Source: Setophaga petechia
Taxonomy: Eukaryota > Chordata > Aves > Passeriformes > Parulidae
Reading direction: 5' to 3'
DNA: 64,000 nucleotides
Assembly (NCBI GenBank): GCA_024362935.1
Contig: JANCRA010000115.1
Coordinates: 1,261,656-1,325,655, forward strand
Below, piece by piece: positions 1 through 35,265 of this stretch. The position numbers and the translations under genes were made by a program. Position 1 is the stretch's first letter. Every line of letters begins with the position of its first letter. The notes beneath the pieces were generated by a model. That model saw nothing but the letters and a program-made list of their open reading frames with translations, made no database searches and was not told the DNA's origin.

Positions 1-85
1 CAGGGTTGGTTTTACCCTTGGCCTTGAGGGAGGGAAAACAAACAAACAAACAAAGCCCAAATAAACCAAACAATTTATTTCTCTG

Positions 86-455
86 TAGAATCACAGGACC
101 CCAGGATGGTTTTGGTTGGAAGGAACCTTAAATCCCATCCAGTACCACCCCTGCCATGGCAGGGACTCCTTCCCAGGGTGTTCCAAAACCCATCCAGCCT
201 GGCCTGGGACACTTCCAGGGATCCAGGGGCAGCCACAGCTTCTCTGTGTCGCCCTCCCAGAAAAGAATTTCTTCCCAATATCCCATCCAAACCTCCTCTC
301 TTTCAGTTTGAAGCCACTCCCCTTGTCCTGTCACCCCAGACCATTGCAGGAATTCTCTTGCTGGGCTCACTTCGTGCACAGGGAGGTCACAATGAGGTCA
401 CCCCATGTCTCTTCTGCAGAAAAAAGCTGAATAATCCTCATTTTCTCATCATCCT
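86..455 (-). mobile_element. CR1 LINE 3'-end fragment
   Basis: The + strand reads as the reverse complement of a CR1 3' end. It begins with a 'gaatcacagga...ggatggttttggttggaagga' type start and continues through 'ccttaaatcccatcc', 'ggggcagccacagcttctctg' and 'ttcttcccaatatc'. CR1 is the dominant LINE of birds, and short 5'-truncated copies like this are its usual form. The inner boundary is approximate because similarity fades after about 455. Confidence 0.8.
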
Positions 456-1827
456 GGAGCCTCCTCTGGCCTCGCTGCCACAGCTCCACGTCCCTGCCGT
501 GATGGGGTGGCACTGCGGAGGAGGTGACAGGGATGTGCAGGGACACCGAGGCAGATTCGGGCTCATTTTGGGGGAATTTTTCAGGAATTTTTCAGGAATT
601 TTTCAGGAATTGGCGAAGGAGCCGCTGAGCGCAGAGAGCCGTGCGCCCTCTGCCGGCCGGCCCGGGAAGTGCAGCCAGCGCGCTCCACCCCCGAGAGAAG
701 CAAATTAAAGAAAATTTAAATAATTTTTGCAAATTTAAGCAAACTTTAGCAAAATTTGGCATCGTTTTACCTCCCACTCTGCGGCTTCAGGTCCTTCCAC
801 CGCTCATGCTCGTCCTGCTTGATCCAAGACATGTAAAGAACACAGCAAAGCTCATCAGGCAGAGGCAGTGCATTCTCCCTACCCCAAAATTCTTTATAAA
901 CATTCACACTTTTACTTCGAAACCGGAAGGAATTTGACAATATGAGCACTGGGATCAGCCCCTAAGAGTTAAGAAATGTGGCCTCCCTGTGCTAAATAAC
1001 ATCCAAACATTCTCCTGGCTGTCTTTCTTCACATAGGATCCAAACTGGTCTCAATTCTGGTGAATAAATGTGAGACATTATAATCCAGAAGGGCCCCATT
1101 ATTTTTCTAGTCTGATCTTTAGGAACCAGCACAATGCTCACTCATTCTCCCCCTCATCTGTGACTGTTGTGACACACCAGGAGCACACGTGACAATCCCA
1201 GCCCTCAGGTATGTTCCTCTCAGGACGTGCCACGTCTTGCAGGGTACAGAGCAGGATTTGGTTTTGGAGCAGCTCTTGCCCAGAAATTCAGCCTGGGTTC
1301 ACATCTGGGCTCTGTTCCCGGGACCTTTTCAGCACAGCCAAGTCACAAAACACAAATTTTTTCGCGACAAGTGACCCCAGCTAACAAGGAGGATTCCAGC
1401 TGTCCAAACACCTCCTGTTGGCTCCTGAAAAACAAGAGATTTGTCTTTTTTACAGTGCTCCTCATCCTTGCCTTGTAACTAGCCAAAAAAAAAATCCCTT
1501 CAGCTGACAGACTTAATGGAATTTTGGCCACAGAACTTTAACTCCAAATTTTCCCTTTGAACTTGGCAGCTCCCCACAGGTGGTTTGCCAGCAGCAAATC
1601 CTCTGTCGATCCCGAGCCACAGAAGTGTCCACAGAGACTTTCCCAGCTCAGCTCCTTGGCCTCGGAGCACATCCTTCAGCAGGCAGATGTGTCAGGATAA
1701 ATACCCCGTGAGCAGCAGGGTTACCCGGTGCTTTGTTGCCAAACATTTCTCTCATTTGCATTTCTAACGTTCCTCCCCAGGCAAAAGCCATCACGGTTTA
1801 TGGAAGGCAAATGCAAAAAGTGCCCAG
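456..1827. other. Upstream intergenic DNA, no gene seen
   Basis: No exon with matching splice sites and conserved coding content could be recognised here. A short GC-rich patch lies at about 600-690, just after three copies of 'ttttcaggaa'. The rest is unremarkable single-copy-looking sequence. Confidence 0.5.
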
Positions 1828-2205
1828 ATGACCCAGATAAACGTCCTGAATCACAAACCATTGCTAAAAAGAACACAGTGGTTGCTTTCATGGATCTGTG
1901 AATTGTGGGATGCACATCCTTGTTCTCCATCCAGCACTGGGTTAGAGATCTCAGTGCCCAGTTCAAACCTGCAAAAGGGTGAAATGTGCTGGGTTTCACA
2001 TTTTGCAGCCCACTGCTTTTACCCACAGCCCTGATGGTGTGTGAGCACATCCCTGGAAGGCATTTCCCCATCTCCAAGGCCACTTCCCATCTCAAATCCC
2101 CCAAATTCCAGGCTGAGCAGTCCAGCTGGATGTCAAATATTGTCACATTTCCTCTCCATCACCCTGCTCTGGCTCTGTCCCAGAGCACAGGGAAGGATTT
2201 CAGAG
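1828..2205. repeat. Dispersed 375-bp repeat, copy A
   Basis: This segment is nearly identical to 9687-10064 inside ATP12A intron 5, in the same orientation and about 7.86 kb away. It runs from 'gacccagataaacgtcctg' to 'ctctgtcccaga', with only scattered substitutions. No terminal repeats or target duplications were seen, so it may be a local segmental duplication or an unrecognised interspersed repeat. Confidence 0.85.
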
Positions 2206-2642
2206 CTGGTATCACACAACACAGGTTTCCTGCATACAGCCAGCTCACCCCTGCTTTGCTCACATTGGGAAACCTCCAGGGCTCTCAGACGTAGGGAAAG
2301 GTTGATATTCCAGGGCAAACCCAGCTCTGAGTGCATCAAGGAGCAGAAACTGAACACGAAACCTTTCCAGACCCACTCCTGGACCTTGCGCAACGTCCCA
2401 GGGTTGAAGAACGCCGTGGAAAAAGAACAACACACACAAAATGTGGAGAGGGAGCAGCTTGAGGAGCTCTGGTACTCCAATTCCTGCAAACTTGATTTGA
2501 ATATAGATTATTCCTGCTTTGTTGAGGTAATCGATGATGTCCTGTGGATTTTCCCCTCCGCTAACAGCTTCTGTCTGTGGTTTGATAAAGTTGATTGATT
2601 ATCTCCAGCCACACGTCATAACCCTGACCACAACTTGAGTCA

Positions 2643-3385
2643 TTCTCTGCTGGCACTACACAGTATCTCCAATGGATTTGAAGTTTATGGATTAAACTTG
2701 AAATGGTATGTTACATAAATTCAATGGTATACATAGAATGGTATACATAGAATGGTATACAAAGAATTCAAGAATATAAAGGCAAAGATTAAAAAGGTTC
2801 TCATATTAAAGACCAAATGTTGTTGATCAGCACATTTAGATGTTAAATTCTCTGCTGGCACCACACAGTATCTCCAATGGATTTAAAGTTTATGGATTAA
2901 ACTTGAAATGGTATGTTACATAGAATTCAATGGTATACATAGAATGGTATACATAGAATTGTATACATAGAATTCAAGACTATAACTGCAAAGATTAAAG
3001 GTTCTCATATTAAAGACCAAATGTTGTTGATCAGCACATTTAGATGTTAAATTCTCTGGTGCCACCACACAGTATCTCCAATGGATTTAAAGTTTATGGA
3101 TTAAACTTGAAATGGTATGTTACATAGAATTCAATGGTATACATAGAATGGTATACATAGAATTCAAGACTATAACTGCAAAGATTAAAGGTTCTCATAT
3201 TAAAGACCAAATGTTGTTGATCAGCACATTTAGATGTTAAATTCTCTGGTGCCACCACACAGTATCTCCAATGGATTTAAAGTTTATGGCTTACATAGAA
3301 TTCAAGACTATAGCAGCAAAGATTAAAGGTTCTCATATTAAAGATCAAATGCTGTTGATCAGCACATTTAGATGGATGACAGCAA
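2643..3385. repeat. Four-copy ~200-bp tandem satellite
   Basis: Units begin near 2643, 2848, 3052 and 3242 with 'ttctctg(c/g)tgg', and each ends with 'gatcagcacatttagatg'. Inside each unit is a 14-bp subrepeat 'ggtatacatagaat' whose number falls from about three to none across the array. The last unit is truncated and more diverged. Confidence 0.9.
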
Positions 3386-4025
3386 AGTTTTCCCAAATAA
3401 TGTTAAACTACAGATGACCATTCCCCGTGTTTCACTCAGCTTTTCATCAGCTCAGCCTCAGAGGTGAAGAAGCAGCTTTGCTCCCAAGTGATGAGAACAG
3501 CCAGGCACCAGGAGTGTCACAAATGTCATTATCACTCCTACATGGATGCTGTAATTGGTGCAAGACAAACCAAGAGCTGTTCAGGTACGTGCCCTGCTGG
3601 ACAAGCACCAGGAAGTTCATTCACCTCTCCCAGCTCAGCATGAAGGTGGAAAACACACGAGATACAAGGCAAGGACTCAGAGTGAAGTCCAAGCTCTGAA
3701 GCTTCAAAGAGCACCACTCCATTAAATCCCTGCAAATAAGGCAGGGATTCAACTTGCAGGGGCCTCAGGCAAAGAGAACATCACCTGGGCAGGTGAGACA
3801 GAATGTGCAGAGCCCTCCTTCAGCCCAGGATCCCCAGGGGAGCCTGGAGCTGGAAAGTCTCTGGAGGAAACTCCTTGCTTCCAGCAAGATGAATAATACA
3901 CCTGTTCCCTACTTGTGAGCAAACACTACAAAGGAATAATTAGAACCTATCTGACCTGAAACCCACATGCCCATTACTGTGGTATTTTTCCACCTACTCC
4001 AGGTGAAACAGAAGATGGGCTGGAC
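3386..4025. other. Distal ATP12A upstream region
   Basis: This is single-copy-looking DNA between the satellite and the proposed promoter. No exon, RNA gene or named transposon was recognised. Confidence 0.4.
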
Positions 4026-4027
4026 CT

Positions 4028-4100
4028 GGAAGGGGAGGGGTGGAGTGGCAGCCCAAGATGCTGATTTATAAAGCTGCAGCAAGCAGAGCTCTTTCTCCAC
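4028..4100 (+). promoter_or_regulatory. ATP12A: Candidate ATP12A core promoter
   Basis: A TATA box (TTTATAAAG) lies at 4065-4073. A G-rich GC/CACCC-type element (ggaaggggaggggtgg) sits about 25-35 bp upstream at 4028-4042. A start near 4095-4100 would give a 5' leader of about 250 nt before the initiator ATG at 4346 without requiring another intron. The leader has one other ATG near 4134. This is inferred from sequence and position only. Confidence 0.55.
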
Positions 4101-4345
4101 AGCCTTGGGACAGGGAGCTGGTGCTGCCTGAAGGATGCCGAGGTGGGAGCAGCATTCCAGCTAACACCTGCTGGAACAGGACAGGGAGCCACCACCTCGG
4201 GGACATTCTGCACTCCAGGACTGCTCTGAGCCACCACAGTCCCCAGCTGGGCTTGGGCTTCTCATCCAGAGATTTTTTTGGCTTTTGATCCAGAGGCTTT
4301 GGCTTGGCTGCTTCCCTCCATCAGGAAAGGAATAAACTCACCAAG

Positions 4346-27895
<23,550 letters not shown>

Positions 27896-27924
<29 letters not shown>

Positions 27925-28366
27925 AGAGTCTGACACAGGAGAGCTCCTTCCCCACCTGGCCCAGCCTCTGCTGCTTTCAAGTCCTGTCTGTGCAATATCA
28001 AGCGTGGATCCACCCCGTGCTGGGGTGCAGAGATTTCATGGATTCAATGAAGAAAAAAGGACTTTAGAGGCTGAGAAATTACCTCCCACTGTACTGTAAA
28101 GCCTAGAAATTGAAATGCTACCTATTTTTGTAACTACTACGATTTTCCCTCGTTCAAAGATGGAGCTGGAGAGAACTCTGAGAGGAAAACAAAGACAGGA
28201 ATTCCCCACAATCCAAGGCATTAATTTGCACTGAAGGAGTTGTTTGTTGATTTTTGTGCTGGTAGAACTGAATTCCAAGTGAGTGCACACCAAGATCTGT
28301 TTTACCTTGCCACGGGTAATTGTGCTGTATAGGAATAATTTCATAATAAAACATTTTTTTTTTCCA
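27896..28366 (+). CDS. ATP12A: ATP12A terminal exon 23 with 3' UTR
   Basis: The coding part, 27896-27924, finishes SWWDKNMYY and a TGA stop. The rest to about 28366 is the 3' UTR. The Tyr-Tyr C-terminus is typical of the Na+/K+- and H+/K+-ATPase alpha family. Confidence 0.93.
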
Positions 28367-28368
28367 GA
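28345..28368 (+). terminator. ATP12A: ATP12A polyadenylation signal
   Basis: AATAAA at 28345-28350 is followed by a T-run and 'gttctctgtctt', a G/T-rich element. It lies about 420 nt after the stop codon. Confidence 0.85.
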
Positions 28369-28521
28369 AAACTGTTCTCTGTCTTATTTTTTTTAATAAA
28401 TACTGAGAGAATCTGAGTGGAATGGGGTCACAGAGGAAAGAAGTGCAGCCCTGCTTTTTTACCCCATTAACAGACCAAACACTTGACTTATTCTGATAAA
28501 GCTGTCTTGAAAATCAAACCA

Positions 28522-29008
28522 TGTTGTATTTTCTGAGTCCCCCAACAAAGGAAGGAAATGATGAATCTGACTCCATGTTCTTAAAAGTCTAATTTATTAT
28601 TTTATTATTTATATTATTTTAGAATACTATATATTATATATTATATATAATATATATATATTATTTATATAATATATATATATCTATTATATAAAGAATA
28701 CTATACTAAACTACACTAAAGGATACAGAAAGAATACAGACAGAAGGCTAAAAAATACTAAAGAAAAACTCCTGACTCTCCTCCAGAGTCTTGACTGGGC
28801 TCTAACTGGCCAATAAGTAAAAACAATTCACATGAAACCAATGGAACAATCACCTGTGGGTAAACAATCTCCAAACACATTCCAAAGCAGCAAAGCACAG
28901 GAGAAGCAAATGAGATATTTATTGTTTTCCTTTTTCTCTGAGGCTTCTCAGCTTCCCAGGAGAGAAATCCTGGGCAAAGGGATTTTTCCACAAAATATGA
29001 ATGTGACA
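28522..29008 (-). mobile_element. Solo LTR, distant member of family A
   Basis: This 487-bp element begins TGTTGT and ends TGTGACA. The flanks are aaacca (28516-28521) and aagcca (29009-29014), a 6-bp duplication with one mismatch. It shares 'ctgactccatgtt' and 'gaggcttctcagcttc' with family A but has an expanded TA microsatellite and more divergence, so it is probably older. Confidence 0.75.
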
Positions 29009-29339
29009 AAGCCACAACCAGATTGGAACACCTTGAGACCCCAAATTCAGTTCTCACTTCCCAAAGGTGCAAAATAGATATTAGAATTTAGAATTAGTTA
29101 GGTACAGGTAAAGTTCTTTTCAAAAGGTCCCTTCAGCAAGAACCAGGAGGTCCCACTTCTTGTTTAGACAAATTATTTCCAAATTTTAAAGCAAAAATAA
29201 CCCAAAAAAATTATGTTGCTTTTTCACTTTTAAATACAAGTTTAGACAAGTTTTACAAAAGAAATGGGGCAGAAGGAGAACTCTTGTTTCAGCAAAGAGA
29301 GTGAAAAATCAAGGGAAGGGAAAATGAGGAATGTTTCCC

Positions 29340-29860
29340 AATCTAAAGCTGTTCCCATGAACCGAACTTTAAATTTATGGAACTTAAAATAAAATCTAAA
29401 AATTTAATAAATTTAAATTTAGATAAAATCGAAATTTTAAAGTTAAATTTCCAATCTAAAGCAGTTCCCATAAACCTAAATTTTAAATAAGATCTAAAAT
29501 GTAATTAATTTAAATTTAGATAAAATTGAAATTTTAAAGTTAAATTTCCAACCTAAAACTGTTCCCATAAACCTAAATTTTATATAAGATCTAAAATCTA
29601 AAATGTAATTTAAATTGAGATAAAATCGAAATTTTAAAGTTAAATTTCCAACCTAAAGTTGTTCCCATAAACCTAAATTTTAAATAAAACCTAAAATTTC
29701 ATTAATTTAAATGTAGATAAAATCGAAATTTTAAAGTGAAATTTCCAACCTAAAGCTGTTCCCATAAACCTAAATTTTAAATAAAACCCAAAATGTCATT
29801 AATTTAAATTTAGATAAAATCGAAATTTTAAAGGTAAATTTCCAACCAAAAGCTGTTCCC
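29340..29860. repeat. Five-copy ~107-bp AT-rich satellite
   Basis: Units share 'aaatttccaacctaaagctg', 'ttcccataaacctaaatttt' and 'agataaaatcgaaatttta'. They are regularly spaced from about 29340 to 29850. Confidence 0.88.
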
Positions 29861-30002
29861 TTCCCTGCTAGGAGACGCTTTGCATGTTGTGACCTTCCTT
29901 CCCTCACCTCAATGCCTGGCTGGGCATTAATTACCGCGAGCATTAATTATCGCGGGTATCAGCGCTTTTCCCAGAGAGACACGAGGAAGAGGAATTGCCA
30001 AG

Positions 30003-30635
30003 TGTTATGTTTGCCCAATTATCCCTTCATAAAAAAAAAACCAAACAATATTTGAGATAGCAGCTATTTTAATTAAATAGTTTAGAAAAGATATAAATAA
30101 GGGATAATTTGGTTCAAATAATAGCGCATAAGCAAAAATAACCGCGGGGTGCAGAGTTCAGTGTCGCAGACATTCTTTGTGAAAAATCCTTTCTGTAGGA
30201 TTTTCCCTTCTAGAGCTCAGAGGCTCAGCAGCAAATGTAAACAATTATTATCTGCTGCTGTGGAATGCAACAGGTCCACCCGTGGTTGGTCCCCTGTGGA
30301 TGTTTGGGTCTGCTGGCCGCTCACAGTGGAGCTGCTCTCGCTCTCTGCCAGACACAGACCTTGGTTATTCATTCTTTCTATCTCTCTCTCTTAGCTTAGC
30401 CAGCTGCTGAAGAAGATCCTTTCCTTTCTATCTCTATGTAGTATAGTTATTATTCTGTATATATATCATAACATAATAAATCAAGCCTTCTGATCATGGA
30501 ATCAAGATCCTGTCTCTTCCATCCATCAACAAATCCCTGTGACCACCGACAACAGTGCAGGGTTCTGGGACCCTTGCCACCTCACGTACGAGCTTGCCAA
30601 ATAAAAATTCCCCCCTTATCTGCCATGGGTTAACA
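30003..30635 (-). mobile_element. Older ERV LTR, interrupted by a family A LTR
   Basis: The ends TGTTATG (30003) and GTTAACA (30635) form an inverted TGTTA/TAACA pair. Removing the nested element at 30162-30554 with one target copy leaves about 235-240 bp. Just outside the right end, reading on the minus strand, lies a purine tract (AGGAGGAGATGG), as expected next to a 3' LTR of a minus-strand provirus. No target duplication could be assigned on the left. Confidence 0.5.
30162..30554 (+). mobile_element. Solo LTR, family A, nested in older LTR
   Basis: This 393-bp element runs TGTCGCAGACA...GACAACA, with AATAAA in 'cataataaatcaagcc'. The flanks are gttcag (30156-30161) and gtgcag (30555-30560), one mismatch in six. 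Confidence 0.8.
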
Positions 30636-31140
30636 CCATCTCCTCCTATTTTTAGTTTGTCATATTTCTATCTCTGCCCTCATTATTAACTTTACCGTGC
30701 AGGCTCCACCACTCGGTTTGGTGGTCGCACAAGTCTTTTGGGGGTCGTCTGATGAAGGTTTCGTAGTCTTCCTCAGTGTCCTTTAATTCACCTTTGGGTT
30801 ACACATGCGCACCGAGCCAGTACAATGTAAGCCAAAACTAACGTATCACTATATCTACATATCAAAGTAATAAATCCCTTATAATTAGCATTTTCTGGGA
30901 CCCAACCAGGTTTTGCTTCCTTTTTACTCATTTTTAGCAATTATATCTTCAGCTTCTTTCCTCCTGTCCTTGTGAACATCTACCGGGAGGGGGGGTGGAG
31001 CCCCTCCTCTCCCTCTCTTTTTTGGCATTACCACTTTTAACTATTTTTATTATTCCCAATTAATATAATAATTAATATAATTACTGCACCAATATTGTTT
31101 ATTGTTTCAATTTTATCAGCACGAATCATACCTATTTATC
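30636..31140 (-). pseudogene. 3' internal remnant of an endogenous retrovirus
   Basis: Reading on the minus strand, an Ile-rich hydrophobic stretch (about 31121-31045) is followed by short overlapping open segments in different frames at 31028-30924, 30931-30788 and 30798-30652. A purine tract at 30636-30651 then abuts the LTR edge. The layout resembles the end of an envelope or accessory region next to a 3' LTR. Nothing of gag or pol is visible, and the copy is truncated near 31140. Family assignment is not possible from this fragment. Confidence 0.45.
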
Positions 31141-31499
31141 ACACAAGGGAGGAGGAAGAGCGGCAGAAAATGCAGCTGTGACCAGCGGGCGGGCCCAGTC
31201 CCTGATAAACGCGCTTTTATCGCCGTGATGCAATCCCGGAGCAGGGCACAGGTGCCAGCCTGACTCATTTCACACCTTGGCACCCGCCAGCAGCCAGCAC
31301 TGAATTATTTTGATTTATTTTATCTTGGTTCAATGATAGCAGAGATAGGGGAGAAGCTGCAACACGACCTCACTTCCAGCACTTGTGTCTGGGCCAAAAT
31401 TCCCGTTCCAACAGAGGCGGGAAGAGGAAAGGAGAAGAGGAAATTCAGTGAGGGGAGAATTTGCTGGGCAGAGCTGGGAGAGAATGCAGCTGCTTTTGG

Positions 31500-32110
31500 T
31501 TTATTTTTAAAACAAAAAATAACAATAACAACAATAATAATAATAATAATAATAAGAAGAAGAAGAAGAAGAAGAAGAAGGAGGAGGAGAAGAAGAAGCA
31601 GCTATAATATATAATATAGTGTAATATATTGCATATTATTTATTTATACTGTATATTATAATAGATAGTTTATTTATATAATTTCTATATTATTTATTTC
31701 TATTATTTATTTCTAAAACAAAAAAAACCCCCATCTTTTCTTGAAACAACCCATGGGACAGATGCCTGGAGAGGTTTTGTGGAATATCTGAGATGAAAAG
31801 CAATATATATAATATATAATATATAATATATAATATATAATATATAATATATTATATTGTAATATATTATATACTTTATATTATAGTATATATTATGTAT
31901 ATTACATTACATTGTAATATATTATATACTATATATTATAATATATATATATAGTGTATAGTATATAGTATACTATATATATATAGTATATATATTATAA
32001 TATATAGTATATAGTGGGATATATTGTATATTATTTATTTACATTATTTATTTATATTATGTATTATTTATGTCTATTATTTATATATTATTTATTTCTA
32101 TTATTTATTC
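31500..32110. repeat. Microsatellite block with a partial duplication
   Basis: (AAT)n and (AAG)n runs at 31515-31605 are followed by long TATA-rich stretches. The segment 'ttctaaaacaaaaaaaaccc' plus 'gaaacaaccc' and 'atggac/aagatgyctggaga' occurs near 31710 and again near 32105, suggesting a ~400-bp duplication expanded by microsatellite slippage. Confidence 0.8.
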
Positions 32111-32560
32111 CTAAAAACAAAAAACCATATTTTTTTGAAACAACCCTTAGGAAAGATGTCTGGAGAGATTTTGTGGAACACCCTTGAAAACGTTTTGTGG
32201 AATACCCCTGGAGATGTTTTATGGAATATCCAAGATTAAAACCTCAGTGGCTGCTCTTCAAAATAATTTCTAGAGTAAAAATCTGTTTTTCCCTGCTGGC
32301 TGAAGACCAAATCTACAAAGAATTTTTACAGAAAGGCTTTTCTGGGCTGTGCTCTGGCTCCTGGCAGTTGTCACCCCATAAACACATCCCTGGGCAGGGA
32401 CAGGACGGGTTTGGCTCCTGGTTTTCTTCCTTCCCCTCCCGTTGTCACCTGGATAAAACCCCAGCACTGCTGGCTGCACCAACAGATTTTGCTGCCAAAA
32501 CTGAAAAAATATATAAATATTATATGTATAAATATAAATATATAAATATAAAATCCCAGC

Positions 32561-33415
32561 ATATTCAGGAGGTTCTGTCCTCAGGATGTCCCAACACAGC
32601 AGGACACAGAGCCACAGGAAAAGGGATTTCCCAGGATTTCAGGGCCAAGGGACAGAGCTGAAGCTGTAACTCTGGAAATAATCTGGCTCCATGGTTGTAT
32701 TTCCAGGAAAATTCTTTTAAATACCACAAACCATTCAGTCCCTGGGAAATGCAACTTCAGAGGGAACTTTGGCTGCTCTGCTCGAAGAAAAATCAAATGA
32801 AGAAACAGGAAGAAGCAAAGCAATGCAAGCTGGAAAAAACTCAGAAGCAGAAAAAGGAAATTTTGAGGAGAAAACTTAAAAGCCAGATGGGATCCATCCA
32901 TTTAAACACCAACATATGTTCCTGAGAGGAGAGCAAAGGAATTCTGTCTCCTGTCAGGAGAGATGAGTGGAGGAATTGCATTTTCAACATATTCAGGAGG
33001 TTCTGTCCTCAGGATCTCCCAACACAGCAGGACCAAAGCACAGAGCCACAGGAAAAGGGATTTCCCAAGATTTCAGGGCCAAGGGACAGAGCTGCAGCTG
33101 TGACTCTGGAAATAATCTGGATTCATGGCTGAATTTTCCAGGAAAATTCTTTTAAATACCACAAACCATTCAGTCCCTGGGAAATGCAACTTCAGAGGGA
33201 ACTTTGGCTGCTCTGCTCGAAGAAAAATCAAATGAAGAAACAGGAAGAAGCAAAGCAATGCAAGCTGGAAAAAACTCAGAAGCAGAAAAAGGAAATTTTG
33301 AGGAGAAAACTTAGAAGCCAGATGGGATCCATCCATTTAAACACCAGCATATGTTCCTGAGAGGAGAGCAAAGGAATTCTGTCTCTTGTCAGAACAGATG
33401 AGTGGGGGATTGCAT
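32561..33415. repeat. Two-copy 428-bp tandem duplication
   Basis: Copies at 32561-32988 and 32989-33415 run from 'atattcaggaggttctgtcc' to 'gagtgg(a)ggattgcatttt', with few differences. Each contains the same purine-rich block, 'gcagaaaaaggaaattttga'. Confidence 0.92.
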
Positions 33416-33819
33416 TTTCTGTTTGTTATTTAGCATAGACAATTCATTTATTCATATATGTTTTCTCACTCTTCAAATTATAATAATAATAGTAGTAACA
33501 ATAATAATAAAATGTATCTAGTTGTAAAAAACCCATCTAAAGCTGAATGTTCTGTGTGAGGCTGAATGAAAAAGCCAAACATAAACCTGACCTGGAAAAC
33601 AACAAATTCTCTTCCTTCCCACCTATCACATAAGGAGCTTGCCAGCTCAATTATTCAGAATTTGGATTATAATGTGTTTATTCTGCCCAGATTTGGAATT
33701 TAACTAAACCTCTCTAAGATTCCTGATCTGGGAGCCACCAGGGTGGGAAGATGCCACGGTGAGCATCTTTCACCTGCTCACAAATGGGAGGCAAAGCAGA
33801 TTAAAGGGAATAAATGATG
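33397..33819. repeat. Left arm of a long inverted repeat
   Basis: From 'gatgagtgggggattgcatt' to 'aaagggaataaatgatg', this 423-bp segment is the reverse complement of 35657-36091. Identity is high, with a few small gaps. Microsatellite (AAT)n lies at the same place in both arms. Confidence 0.92.
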
Positions 33820-34474
33820 GCAACTGGGAGCTGCCAGAGGAGTGTCTCACGTCCTCTCTGTGGAAAGGTGATGGGGAGGAATTCACATTTCCCATATCAG
33901 GAAATATAACAGTTTTTATCAGGAAATCAGGAAGTGTAAAATGGGGGGAAATAAATCAGGAAATATAATAAATGGGGGGAAAAGCCACTTAGAAGATCAA
34001 TAACAAATAAAAGGAAAAAAAAAAAAAAAGAAAAAAAATTAAAAAACAGTAATCAAAGGCAGCTGATTTATCTGGAGCAAACACCTCCAACCCAGCAAAT
34101 GCTTCTGAAATAGTTTGTACCTGTAGGGTCAGTTTTGTTTTTAACAAGGATTGACGATAGAAGCTCCTTTGTGTTTCAAACATTTCTTTGTCACAGCTCT
34201 CTTCAAAGGCTGAGAGAGATTTTTATTCACCCTGAGAGCTCCAGAGCTCTGCTGCCTGTACCTCAATCCCTCCAATATCTCCCCAAGATGACAAAATGTT
34301 CTTTGCCATCTGTTTTACCCCATCCACGCCTGAGCAGACAGCTCAGATCAGAGCTTTGCAAAGAAATCAGAATATTGACATCATTTCCAACAAGGGCAGA
34401 GCCAGTGAACGCCTAAAGGCAGATTGGGTGTTCCTAAATCTCAGAGACTTTCCAGAGTTGCTAAAGGAGGCTGG

Positions 34475-35265
34475 ACAGAAAGGAACTTCCCAGTGTTACA
34501 GAAGGAAAATGGAGAGAAAGGGACTTTCCAGTGTTACAAAAGGAAAATGGACCAAAAGGAAATTTCCAGAGTTACAAAAGGAAAATGACAGAAAGGAACT
34601 TTCCAGGGCTGCAAAAGGAACATGGACAAAAAGGAAATTTCTAAAGTTATAGAAGGAAAATGGACAGAAAGGAAATTTCCAGAGTTACAAAAGGAAAATG
34701 GAGAAAAAGGAAATTTCTAGAGTTATAGAAGGAAAACAGACAAAAAGGAACTTTCCAGAGTTAGAAAAGGAACATGGACAGAAAGGAAATTTCTAGAGTT
34801 ATAGAAGGAAAAGAGGCAGAAAGGAAATTTCCAGAGTTACAGAAAGAACATAGACAGAAAGGAAATTTCCAGAGTTAGAAAAAGAAAATGGACAAAAAGG
34901 AACTTTACAGAGTTACAGAAGGAAAACGGACCAAAAGGAAATTTCCAGAGCTGCAAAAGGAAAATGGACAGAAAGGAAATTTCTAGAGTTATAAAAGGAA
35001 AACAGACAAAAAGGAAGTTTCCAGAGTTAGAAAAGGAACATGGACAGAAAGGGACTTTCCAGAGTTACAAAAGGAGAATGGACAAAAAGGAACTTTCTAG
35101 AGTTACAGAAGGAAAATAACAGAAAGGAACTTTCTAGAGTTACAAAAGAAAAATGAACAGAAAGGAAATTTCCAGAATTTCCTTTCAAACAGAAAATGGA
35201 CAAAAAGGAATGTTCCAGAGTTTCATTAGTGGACAAAAAGGAACTTTCCAGAGTTTCAGAAGGAC
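34475..35265. repeat. ~38-bp minisatellite of kappaB-like decamers
   Basis: About 21 units follow the pattern 'acagaaagg(g/a)a(c/a)tttccagag' plus 'ttacaaaaggaaaatgg'. The decamer core is GGAAATTTCC, GGAACTTTCC or, near 34520 and 35049, exactly GGGACTTTCC. The array lies in the spacer of the inverted repeat. Confidence 0.92.

Noticed and set aside
31333..31614. Frame ending in a poly-Arg run
   Set aside because: The Arg run is an (AAG)n/(GGA)n microsatellite, and the upstream part shows no family.
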